Shown: piece after piece, positions 20,849-28,718 of the stretch
How positions within the stretch are numbered: the stretch's first letter is position 1
How the letters are laid out: every line of letters begins with the position of its first letter
From: Actinokineospora globicatena
GTDB lineage: Bacteria > Actinomycetota > Actinomycetes > Mycobacteriales > Pseudonocardiaceae
NCBI RefSeq assembly: GCF_024171945.1
Contig: NZ_JAMTCR010000008.1
Coordinates: forward strand, 168,089 to 232,088
Direction: 5' to 3'
Length of the DNA stretch: 64,000 bases
The notes under the pieces: generated by a model
The model's database searches: none
What the model saw: the letters and a program-made list of their open reading frames with translations, nothing else
Told to the model about the DNA's origin: nothing
Made by a program: the position numbers and the translations under genes

Positions 20849-21790
20849 TTAGAAGATTGACCAGCCGGTGATGGAGGTGAAGGTGGACAAGGCTTGGGTG
20901 GCGGCTATGGAGTTGCCGTGGGCGTCGAGGGCTGGGCCCCAGGCGCAGAGGATGCCTCGGCCGGGGATTACGGCGAGGATGGCGCCGCCGATGCCGCTTT
21001 TGGCGGGGAGGCCTACGGAGTAGGCGAAGTCGCCCGCGGCCTCGTAGGTGCCGCAGGTCAGCAGGATGGCGTTGAGGCGGGTGGTGTCGGCGGCGGACAG
21101 GAGGCGTTCGCCGTTGGTGCGGATGCCGCCTCGGGCGAGGAAGAGGGCGGCGGTGGCGAGTTGGCCGCAGGTGGCGGCGATGGCGCAGTGGCCGGTGTAG
21201 TGGTCGAGGACGTCCTCCACCGGGTGGTGCAGGTTGCCGTGGTCGGCGATGAGGTGCGCGATGGCGCTGTTGCGGTGGTTGTGCGCCTGTTCGTCGGCGG
21301 CCACCGCCTCGTCCACGTAGAGGCCGCCGCCAGACTCGGTGAGCAGGAGGTCCAGCACCGCCTGCTTGGCGTCGCCGGTGATGCCCAGCAGGCGGTCGGT
21401 CACCACGAGGGCGCCCGCGTTGACGAACGGGTTGCGCGGGATGCCGCAGTCGCCGTCGAGTTCGGACAGGGAGTTGAAGCGGTACACCGAGGGCTGCCGC
21501 CGGACGCGGGTCCACAGGGCCTCGCCGTCGTGGGCCAGCACCAGGGCCAGGCTGAACACCTTCGACACGCTCTGCACCGAGAACGCGGTGTCCCAGTCGC
21601 CCACGCCGACGAGTTCGCCGTCGACGCCCGCGTAGGCCAGCCCGAACCGGTGCGGGTCGATCCTGGCCAATGCCGGGATCGCCGAGGTCACCACGCCGGT
21701 GGTGACGGTGCCGACCGTCTCGCGCACTTCCGCCAGGACATCGCTTAGTTCCACGGTCGAGAGAGTGGCCGACCGGGCCCGCGCGGCCAA
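20849..21790 (-). CDS. glsA: glutaminase A (glutamine to glutamate and ammonia)
   Basis: A 313-residue serine-dependent glutaminase with a beta-lactamase-like fold. The catalytic Ser-x-x-Lys is in FSVQSVSKVFS (S74, K77). Other conserved blocks are GDCGIPRNPFVNAGALVV, NHRNSAIAHL, YTGHCAIAATCGQLA and SVGLPAKSGIGGAILAV. Length matches the family. The start is uncertain: TTG 21790 has AAGGG ten bases upstream, whereas GTG 21754 fits the family's usual N-terminus better but has no ribosome binding site. It begins 14 bp after the stop of the LAL regulator and probably shares its transcript, which may place glutamine catabolism under that regulator. Confidence 0.9.
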   Translation of the reverse strand: MAARARSATLSTVELSDVLAEVRETVGTVTTGVVTSAIPALARIDPHRFGLAYAGVDGELVGVGDWDTAFSVQSVSKVFSLALVLAHDGEALWTRVRRQPSVYRFNSLSELDGDCGIPRNPFVNAGALVVTDRLLGITGDAKQAVLDLLLTESGGGLYVDEAVAADEQAHNHRNSAIAHLIADHGNLHHPVEDVLDHYTGHCAIAATCGQLATAALFLARGGIRTNGERLLSAADTTRLNAILLTCGTYEAAGDFAYSVGLPAKSGIGGAILAVIPGRGILCAWGPALDAHGNSIAATQALSTFTSITGWSIF

Positions 21791-21803
21791 TAAGGGAAAA
21801 CCC

Positions 21804-24335
21804 TTACCGCTGGGCCAGCCTGGCTACCAGCTGTGCCCGGGAGTGCACGCCCAGCTTGCGGTACACCCGGGTCAGCGTCGCCTCGACGGTTTTGACGCTC
21901 ACGGAGAGTGCTGTCGCCGCCTGCTGGTTGGTGGCCCCCGCGTGCACCAGCTCCGCCAGCCTCGTCTCGGTGCGGGTCAGGTCGCCCGCCATCGGCTCCA
22001 GGTGCGTGAGCTGCTGCGCGGCCAGCGCCGACCACGGCGGCGCGTCCAGCCGGTCGAACAGCTCCGCCGCCTCCACCAGCACCGACCGCGCCGAACCCCG
22101 CCGCCGCGCCCGCCGCTGCACCGCGGCCAGCGAGAGCAGGGTCCGACCAGCCTCGACGGGCAACCCGAGCGCCGTGAACCGCCCGACGACCGACCGCAGC
22201 TGGGTCGCCGAGCCCTCCGCGATCCCGGTCGACCGGTCGAGCATCGCCAGCACCCCGTCGCGGCCCAGTTCGACGGCGCGGACCCGCGTGGCCGCCACCA
22301 ACTCCTCCGCCGACGCGTCACCCACCGCGACCATCGCCTCGGCCAGGTCCGCATGCCAGCGCAGGATCGACGGGTCGCCCACGCGCTGCGCGTGCTCCAG
22401 ATCACGCACCCGCGACAGCACCGTGACCGCATCCTGGGACGCCGCCGTGACCAGCCGTACGACCCCGAGCGCGTGCAGGCACCGGGAGAGGTACACCCGG
22501 TCTTGCTCCTGTTCGGACGCGACCGCCCCGCGCCGCGCGTAGGCCACGGCACGCTCGAACGTCCCGCCCGCCGTTTCCGCTACCGCCGCCGTGTACCAGG
22601 CAGGTCCAGGCGACAACCCCGCCACTGCCGTCAGCTCTAGCCCCCGTCGCGCATAGGACAGCGCATGCCCGCACCGACCCGCACGCGCCTCTACCTCCGC
22701 CAACGACCGGAGCACGTCCACCACGTCGTCCACCGCCCCTGACCGTTGCGCGGCAGGTAGCAGTACCAGCAGGCGGGATCGCGCAGTGGTGAGGCGGTCG
22801 TCGAACACCGCGTGCCGCACGGCCAGGTACTCCGGCGTGTCGTGCACGTCGATCCCGGCGCCTCCTATCGCTAGAGCCTCGTCGAGTGCTCCTGTGTCGG
22901 GCAGCCCTAGAACCCGCTCCATCCGCGCGCACACCGTCAACGCCCGCGCCCGTACCGCCGTGTCGTGCACCACCAGGTCCGCGGCCTGCCGCGCTAGGCC
23001 ACGACCCGCGACCGGGTCACCGGAGATGTTGGCGCGCACCGCCTCCCATAGACGCACCGACGCGAGTAGATCCGGATCGTCGCCCGCGTCTGCCACCGCC
23101 GCCGCGAGTTGGTCGTCCACATCGGTCATCGCCTGGCCCGCCGAGTCCGCGAGCGCCAGCCGCACGCGCAGCCGCTGCCGGGCGTCGGTGCTGCGGTCGA
23201 GCACCAGCCGCGCCGCGTTCCAGGCGCGTTCGGCCAGACCGGAGTGACCTGCGTCGACCGCCGCGTCACCCGCGCGCCGTAGTTGGGTGTCTTCGTCGGT
23301 CGGTGGGGTGCGCTGCGCGGCGAGGAGGCACAACTCGGCCGCGCGACGCCGGTTGCCCTGTCCGCGTACGACCGCCGCGGCCTTCTCGGCGGCGTCGGCG
23401 AGATCCGCGTCCGGCGCCGTTACCGCCAACGCGCGGTGCCGGATCTGTTCGACCGGGTCATCTACCGCGCGCGCGAGGTCTTCGTGCAACGCCAGGCGCT
23501 GATCGTAGGGGATGTCCGCGGCCAACGTCGCCGAGACCGCGCCTGCCGTGAACGACACGGAGTCCAGTTCGTCCACAGTGACCAGGTCCTCGACATCGAC
23601 CAGCGCCACGCCGCCCGCTCTATGCAGACACGCGAGGGTCGGATGCTCGGCCAACGCCGCCAGACGCAGTGTGCGCAGGACCGCCGGGTCCAACTCGGCC
23701 AGCCGAGTACCCACCGCGTGCCGTACAGCATCGGGCAACGGTACGGCCGCGACGAGTTCGCGGCCGCCAAGAGCCGCGCCGTACTCCAAGGCCAGGCCCG
23801 GGTTACCGCCGCTGAGTGCGTGCACGCGACCCGCCCAGCGGTAGCGGAACCCGTTGTGCGCCAGCAGCTCCGCGACGTCGTCCGGGCTCAGCGGCGACAC
23901 CGGGCCGCGCACCGCGTCCTCGCCGCAGATGGCCACCCCCCGGACCGGGCGCTGGTGCGTGCGCTCGGCGACGACCACCCGCAGGTCCGCCGCGTGCCGC
24001 ACGGCGAACCCGATCAGCTCGGCGCTCACCCGATCGAGCCACTGCGCGTTGTCCACGACCAGCACCCCGGACAGCGCCCGCACGGTGTCCACCGCGATCG
24101 TCCGACCAGCCAGACCGTCCGCCGTGGGCAACGACGGCAACCCGGCCGCCGCCCGCAGTTCGGCCAGACCGGCGCCGGGCACCTCGGCGTCCGCCTGCTG
24201 CGGCGCGATCACCACCGCCGACCCCGCGCGCTCGGCCAGGGCCGTGGCCAGCGCGGTCTTGCCGATCCCGGCCGGTCCGTACAGCACCAACCGGGGGTGG
24301 TCGTGATCCGCGAGCCGGGCACCGACGAGGGGCAT
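21804..24335 (-). CDS. LAL-type LuxR-family ATPase transcriptional regulator
   Basis: An 843-residue regulator with an N-terminal STAND-type ATPase (Walker A GPAGIGKTAL near residue 21, Walker B-like LVVDNAQWLD near 98), a long helical TPR-like middle, and a C-terminal LuxR HTH (about 785-840: TRTETRLAELVHAG, NQQAATALSVSVKTVEATL, RVYRKLGVHSRAQLV). LAL proteins bind an inducer plus ATP and activate operons such as maltose or antibiotic genes. Start ATG 24335 was chosen because the family begins 'LVGR...' just before the P-loop; the longer frame would overlap the divergent protease. It likely controls itself plus glsA, and perhaps the protease across the 133-bp divergent gap. Confidence 0.85.
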   Translation of the reverse strand: MPLVGARLADHDHPRLVLYGPAGIGKTALATALAERAGSAVVIAPQQADAEVPGAGLAELRAAAGLPSLPTADGLAGRTIAVDTVRALSGVLVVDNAQWLDRVSAELIGFAVRHAADLRVVVAERTHQRPVRGVAICGEDAVRGPVSPLSPDDVAELLAHNGFRYRWAGRVHALSGGNPGLALEYGAALGGRELVAAVPLPDAVRHAVGTRLAELDPAVLRTLRLAALAEHPTLACLHRAGGVALVDVEDLVTVDELDSVSFTAGAVSATLAADIPYDQRLALHEDLARAVDDPVEQIRHRALAVTAPDADLADAAEKAAAVVRGQGNRRRAAELCLLAAQRTPPTDEDTQLRRAGDAAVDAGHSGLAERAWNAARLVLDRSTDARQRLRVRLALADSAGQAMTDVDDQLAAAVADAGDDPDLLASVRLWEAVRANISGDPVAGRGLARQAADLVVHDTAVRARALTVCARMERVLGLPDTGALDEALAIGGAGIDVHDTPEYLAVRHAVFDDRLTTARSRLLVLLPAAQRSGAVDDVVDVLRSLAEVEARAGRCGHALSYARRGLELTAVAGLSPGPAWYTAAVAETAGGTFERAVAYARRGAVASEQEQDRVYLSRCLHALGVVRLVTAASQDAVTVLSRVRDLEHAQRVGDPSILRWHADLAEAMVAVGDASAEELVAATRVRAVELGRDGVLAMLDRSTGIAEGSATQLRSVVGRFTALGLPVEAGRTLLSLAAVQRRARRRGSARSVLVEAAELFDRLDAPPWSALAAQQLTHLEPMAGDLTRTETRLAELVHAGATNQQAATALSVSVKTVEATLTRVYRKLGVHSRAQLVARLAQR

Positions 24336-24367
24336 CAGCCCATCTTGGGCCGCCGACGCGGGCCCCA

Positions 24368-24385
24368 CCAGCGGGAACCCGCTGG
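24368..24385. promoter_or_regulatory. 18-bp palindrome in the LAL regulator/protease divergent gap
   Basis: CCAGCGGGAACCCGCTGG is a perfect palindrome with a two-base centre, 33 bp from the regulator start and 84 bp from the protease start. It is well placed to be an operator serving both genes, possibly for the adjacent LuxR-type regulator. Confidence 0.4.
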
Positions 24386-24468
24386 ACGAGGGGTTTCCCC
24401 CATTTCGGCGCCATCCCGTCGTCCCTAGCTTCGACGACACCCTGCAACCGACTCCGACGGAGTTGAAC

Positions 24469-26223
24469 ATGCGATACCGAACAGCCCTCTGGTTGGCGTG
24501 CGCGCTGACCTTATCCGTGAGTGCCGGGTACGCCTATGGCGGCAGCCAGGAGGACCCAGTCGCCGACGCTCTTAGCCGTGACCTCGGGATCACCCAGGCC
24601 GAGGCACAAGACCGGCTCGCGATCCAAGCACAGGCCCAAAGCGTCGTGGCAGCCCTACCGCGCACCGGCACGGCAGGCGTCTGGCTCGACGGTGGACTCA
24701 AGGTCGCGGTGACCGACGAGGCGACCGCGAAGGCCGTGCGCGACCTCGGCGCGGAGCCCGTCATGGTGCGCCGCGACCAGGCGGCCCTGGACCGGCTCGT
24801 GCAGACCGTCGCCGGGCACGCGTTCCCGGGTGTCACCGGCTGGGGGATCGACCCCCCGACCAACGAGGTAGAGGTCCGCGTCGACCGGAGCCGCACGTCC
24901 CGCGCGTTCCCGGCCATCGACGGGGTCCGGGTCGTGGCGACGACCTCCTCGCCCGTGCAGCAGAGCGGCACCGTGCAGCCGGGCAACCCGTGGTGGCCGG
25001 GCAGCGAGTCCAACTGCTCGGTCGGGTTCCCGGCCACGGATTCCTCCGGCGGCAAGCACTTCCTGACCGCCGGGCACTGCACCAACGACGCCAACCAGGC
25101 CGCGTACGGCCAGAGCGGGAGCCAGAACCGGATCGGTACCTCTAACGTCGGCGGTTCGCGGACCGTCAACGCACGCGAAGGTGACATGGGGGTCGTTGCG
25201 GTAACCGAGTCCGGGTGGAACCTGTCTGCGGCGGTCAATACCTGGGGGAGTAGCGCTGTCACGGTGACCGGGTCGGTAGAGCCGATCGTCGGTCAGGCGG
25301 TGTGCCACTCGGGCAACACGTCGAAGTGGCAGTGCGGCGAGGTCACGGCGGTCAACCAGACCATCAGCTACGGGAGTGTGGTCGTCGAGGGGTTGGCCAC
25401 GACGACCGCGTGCTCGCTCGGCGGCGACTCCGGTGGCGCGTGGCTGGCGGGCGACAAGGCCGTCGGCCTGCACTCCGGCGGCGCCTCCTCGTGCAGCCCC
25501 GGTGGGGCGCGGGACCAGTCCATCTTCCAGCCGGTGAACGAGGCACTGCGCAAGTGGGGTCTCACCCTGGTCACCGGTGGCGGGGGTGGTGACACGCAGG
25601 CGCCGACCGCGCCGGGTAACCCGCGCGCGACGGACACGACGAGCAACAGCGTGACCCTCGCGTGGGACGCCGCTACCGACAACGTCGGCGTTACCGGCTA
25701 CACCGTCTACAACGGAACCGCTGTCGCTGCCTCTGGCGCTGGCACTACCGCGACGGTCAGCAACCTGACGCCAGACACCGCGTACACCTTCACGGTGAAG
25801 GCCACGGACGCGGCAGGGAACGCCTCACCGGCCAGTGCGGCGGTGCAAGCTCGTACCAAGCCGGGGGACACGGGCGGCGGTCGCACTGTCCGCAGTGACA
25901 CCGACTACCAGATCCGCGACTACACGACGGTCATCAGCCCGCTGACGTCAACGGTTTCCGGTAGGGCAGCCACGACGGTGAAGGTCACCGTCGCCGCCAC
26001 ACACACCTGCCAGCAGGACCTCAACATCAACCTGGTGGGCCCGTCCGGCACCTGGTACTCGCTGCAGCGCTACGGCGGCTTCCAGTGCACCGCGTTCCCC
26101 AACCCGAAGACGTTCTCGGTGGCCAACGTCAACGAGAACGCCGGCGGTAAGTGGACCCTCCGCATCGGCGACAACGGCTCCGGCGACACCGGGGTGCTCG
26201 ACGCGTGGTCGGTCACCCTGTGA
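24469..26223 (+). CDS. secreted trypsin-like serine protease with FnIII and P domains
   Basis: A 584-residue exported preproprotease. Residues 1-24 are a signal peptide; 28-155 a streptogrisin-type propeptide that should fold the enzyme and be removed; 165-375 the S1 chymotrypsin-fold domain with triad His203 (FLTAGHC), Asp239 (EGDMGVV) and Ser321 (GGDSGGAW). Cys183-Cys204 and Cys279-Cys289 look like the usual disulphides. A Gly-rich linker leads to one FnIII domain (about 383-465) and a proprotein-convertase P-like domain (about 475-584, ending GDTGVLDAWSVTL). The ATG at 24469 has GGAG six bases upstream. A TTA codon at residue 15, inside the signal peptide, suggests bldA-type developmental control. 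Confidence 0.92.
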   Translation: MRYRTALWLACALTLSVSAGYAYGGSQEDPVADALSRDLGITQAEAQDRLAIQAQAQSVVAALPRTGTAGVWLDGGLKVAVTDEATAKAVRDLGAEPVMVRRDQAALDRLVQTVAGHAFPGVTGWGIDPPTNEVEVRVDRSRTSRAFPAIDGVRVVATTSSPVQQSGTVQPGNPWWPGSESNCSVGFPATDSSGGKHFLTAGHCTNDANQAAYGQSGSQNRIGTSNVGGSRTVNAREGDMGVVAVTESGWNLSAAVNTWGSSAVTVTGSVEPIVGQAVCHSGNTSKWQCGEVTAVNQTISYGSVVVEGLATTTACSLGGDSGGAWLAGDKAVGLHSGGASSCSPGGARDQSIFQPVNEALRKWGLTLVTGGGGGDTQAPTAPGNPRATDTTSNSVTLAWDAATDNVGVTGYTVYNGTAVAASGAGTTATVSNLTPDTAYTFTVKATDAAGNASPASAAVQARTKPGDTGGGRTVRSDTDYQIRDYTTVISPLTSTVSGRAATTVKVTVAATHTCQQDLNINLVGPSGTWYSLQRYGGFQCTAFPNPKTFSVANVNENAGGKWTLRIGDNGSGDTGVLDAWSVTL

Positions 26224-26246
26224 CCCAGGGCTGATCCGCTGGTGAA

Positions 26247-26277
26247 CCAGCCGCCACACCACCCGTGTGGCGGCTGG
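26247..26277. terminator. bidirectional terminator between protease and M20 peptidase
   Basis: CCAGCCGCCACAC pairs perfectly with GTGTGGCGGCTGG around a five-base loop, in the 60-bp gap between two convergent stop codons. Confidence 0.8.
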
Positions 26278-26283
26278 CCCGCG

Positions 26284-27372
26284 CTACCGCAGGCCGCCCA
26301 GGAACGCGGTGAGGGCGCGGTAGTAGGGCTCGACGGTGGTGAGGTCGGCGTACTCGTCCGGTCCGTGCTGGCCGTCGCCGCCGATCCCGAAGATCACCGC
26401 GTCGACGCCTTTCTGGTAATAGAACCGGGAATCCGCGGCGCCGTGCTTGCGGAGGAAGTCGCCCGAGTAGCCCTGCGACTGGGCGGCGCTGCGCAGTGCG
26501 GCCACCGCGGCGCTGTCCGGGTCGGCGTGGTGGGGCGGCTCGACGCGGTCGACCTCGACGGTGACGCCGGGCGGGCACAGCGCGGTCAGGTGGGCGGTGA
26601 CCTCGGCAGGCGTGCGGTTCGCGAAGTCGGCGTCCCCCGGGGTGAAGCGGATGTCCAGCCACGCCGTGGCTTCGGCGGGCACCTGGTTGATCGCGCCGGG
26701 CTCGGTCTCCACCCTGGCCACGTTGACGGTCGTACGCCACACCTCCTCGGTCGCGACCGGGTATGCCGCCAGGACTCCGTCTACCGCCCGCATGAGCTTG
26801 AGGACGGCGTTGTCGCCCAGCCACTGATACGCGCTGTGGGCCCGTAGGCCACTAGCGCGCAGACGTGCCGTGAGCAGCCCCTTAGACTCGATCACCACGC
26901 GCAGGCCGCTGTACTCGCCGATCACTACGAAGTCCGCATCGACTCCCTGCGCGAGTTGGTATCCCGTCCCGTCGTGGCCGCCGATCTCTTCGTCTGTGAC
27001 CAGCTGTAGCCCTACCGGCACTTGGGCCTCTACATCGCGGAACGCCATCGCTAGCGCTAACGCCGAGAGCTTCATGTCCTGCGCCCCACGCGCGTAGAGC
27101 CGATCACCCACCCGCCGCGGCTCGAACTGCTCCGGCGTCCCGGGCACCACATCCAGATGCCCGTTGAACACCACCCGGAACCGCGGCCGCTCAGCACCCC
27201 GGTACACCAACGCACTCGGCTTGCCCCCCGACTCGAACCGCTCAACGGTCACCCCAGCGCCGACCACCCCCAACACGAAGTCCAGGGCCCGCCCCAACTC
27301 CACCCCCCGATCCGCCGTGGACGGGATAGCCAACAACTCTTCGGCCGCCACCAGGAACTCGTCCATGTCCAT
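26284..27372 (-). CDS. M20-family metallopeptidase (ArgE/DapE type)
   Basis: A 362-residue zinc hydrolase. The metal-binding sequence FNGHLDVVPG (His and Asp ligands), YARGAQDMKL (bridging Asp), VTDEEIGG (catalytic Glu and Glu ligand) and a C-terminal His in FGIGGDGQHGPDE are all present, with the small dimerisation domain (GLRAHSAYQW, RVETEPGAINQVP) between. Such enzymes cleave acyl or succinyl groups from amino acids or small dipeptides; the exact substrate is not evident. ATG 27372 was chosen because GGGAGGATGG precedes it; ATG 27366 is also possible. It diverges from the secreted propeller gene, 122 bp apart. Confidence 0.88.
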   Translation of the reverse strand: MDMDEFLVAAEELLAIPSTADRGVELGRALDFVLGVVGAGVTVERFESGGKPSALVYRGAERPRFRVVFNGHLDVVPGTPEQFEPRRVGDRLYARGAQDMKLSALALAMAFRDVEAQVPVGLQLVTDEEIGGHDGTGYQLAQGVDADFVVIGEYSGLRVVIESKGLLTARLRASGLRAHSAYQWLGDNAVLKLMRAVDGVLAAYPVATEEVWRTTVNVARVETEPGAINQVPAEATAWLDIRFTPGDADFANRTPAEVTAHLTALCPPGVTVEVDRVEPPHHADPDSAAVAALRSAAQSQGYSGDFLRKHGAADSRFYYQKGVDAVIFGIGGDGQHGPDEYADLTTVEPYYRALTAFLGGLR

Positions 27373-27494
27373 ACCGCCATCCTCCCGCAGATCGACATGA
27401 CCCATCCGTGGCGCCGACTGCCACCGGTCGAGTGATGCCGGGAAGTGTTGCGCGGCATAGCCTTGCGGTGTCCAGTCAGTCGGGGGAGGCAGTG

Positions 27495-28673
27495 GTGCGG
27501 TTCGTCTTGGCGCTCGTCCTGGTGTTGGTGCTGTCACCGACACCGGCGTACTTGGTCGCGCCGATCACGGGGGTTGCTGGCGTCGCTGAGGCCGATGGGA
27601 TCGCTGGAGTCATCGTCAACTCGATGGCGGCCGAGTACCCGTCGATCGTCGAGCACGGACCGGTGCCGTCGTCGCTGCCGATCGGGGGCGTGTGCGAGGT
27701 CGAGTTCGACCGCACCGGCGCGTTGTGGGTGGAGCAGTACCTCAGCAGCCAGGTCACCAGGTTCGAGCAGGCGACCGGGCGGTTCACCACCTTCAGCACC
27801 CCGATGCCGCTGTCGGTTCCCGGCGGCATGGACGTCGACTTGGCGGGCGACCTGTGGCTGCCGCAGGTCACCGGAAACAGCCTGCTGCGCGTTGACACCG
27901 CCGACGGCTCCATGACCGAACTCCCGCTGCCCTGGGCGAACGCCTTCACCCTGGAGCGCCTGCACCTGGGCATCGGCCTGCCCAACGATCTCGCGCTCGG
28001 ACCGGATGGGGCGCTCTGGTTCACCCTCGGCGGCCTCAACTCGATCGGGCGCTACGACCCGCGCACCGGCGCGTGGGACCGGTTCCCCGTACCAGGGGAG
28101 ATCCTCGGTCAGGTCGGCGCGCTGTTCGGCATCATCAAACCCGGCCCGGGCCGCACCGTGCTGTTCGACCTACCGCAGCTCAACAAGGTCGCGACCCTCG
28201 ACGTCGACACCCACCGCTTCACCCAGTACGTGATGCCCACCCCGCTGTCCTTCCCCGTCGGCCTCCGCACCGCGGCCGACGGCACCATCTGGGTCGCCGA
28301 GGCACTCGGCATGAAGATCGCCCGCATCACCCCTGGCACCGGCCAGATCACCGAGTACCCACTGCTCGGCGTCAACGGCCTGCTCACCAGCCTGCTCGAC
28401 GGCCTCGCCATCGGCAGCATCGGCAACCCACTGCCCATGCCCGGCCCCATCGCCGAAGCAGGCGACGGCAACATCTACTTCGCCGTCAGCTTCCCCGCCG
28501 CCTTCGGCCTCGGCAACCAGATCGCCCGCTTCAACCCCGCCACCCACCAAGTCCGCACCTGGCCCACCCCCTCGACAGCCTCCTACCCCTGCGACATCAA
28601 CGTCCACGACCCCACCGCCATCTGGTTCGGCCTCCTCACCACCAACAAGATCGCCCACCTCCCCCTCCCCTGA
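27495..28673 (+). CDS. secreted Vgb/SMP-30-like beta-propeller protein
   Basis: A 392-residue exported protein: signal peptide in residues 1-20 (VRFVLALVLVLVLSPTPAY), then at least six propeller blades of the streptogramin-lyase (Vgb) type, for example GALWVEQYLSSQVTRFEQ, GDLWLPQVTGNSLLRVD, GALWFTLGGLNSIGRYD, GTIWVAEALGMKIARITP and GNIYFAVSFP. True Vgb is a cytoplasmic enzyme of about 300 residues; this one is longer and exported, so a lyase acting on streptogramins is not supported. It may be a lactonase-like enzyme or a binding protein. GTG 27495 sits five bases after GGGGGAGG. Confidence 0.75.
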   Translation: MRFVLALVLVLVLSPTPAYLVAPITGVAGVAEADGIAGVIVNSMAAEYPSIVEHGPVPSSLPIGGVCEVEFDRTGALWVEQYLSSQVTRFEQATGRFTTFSTPMPLSVPGGMDVDLAGDLWLPQVTGNSLLRVDTADGSMTELPLPWANAFTLERLHLGIGLPNDLALGPDGALWFTLGGLNSIGRYDPRTGAWDRFPVPGEILGQVGALFGIIKPGPGRTVLFDLPQLNKVATLDVDTHRFTQYVMPTPLSFPVGLRTAADGTIWVAEALGMKIARITPGTGQITEYPLLGVNGLLTSLLDGLAIGSIGNPLPMPGPIAEAGDGNIYFAVSFPAAFGLGNQIARFNPATHQVRTWPTPSTASYPCDINVHDPTAIWFGLLTTNKIAHLPLP

Positions 28674-28718
28674 CCAGCCCGGTTTGTGCGCCCGGCGCGA
28701 CATCCCGATCATGGTCCA

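Noticed and set aside
27495..28673. Streptogramin B lyase resistance gene (vgb)
   Set aside because: The propeller blades are similar, but the protein is longer and has a signal peptide, so a cytoplasmic antibiotic-cleaving role is not supported.
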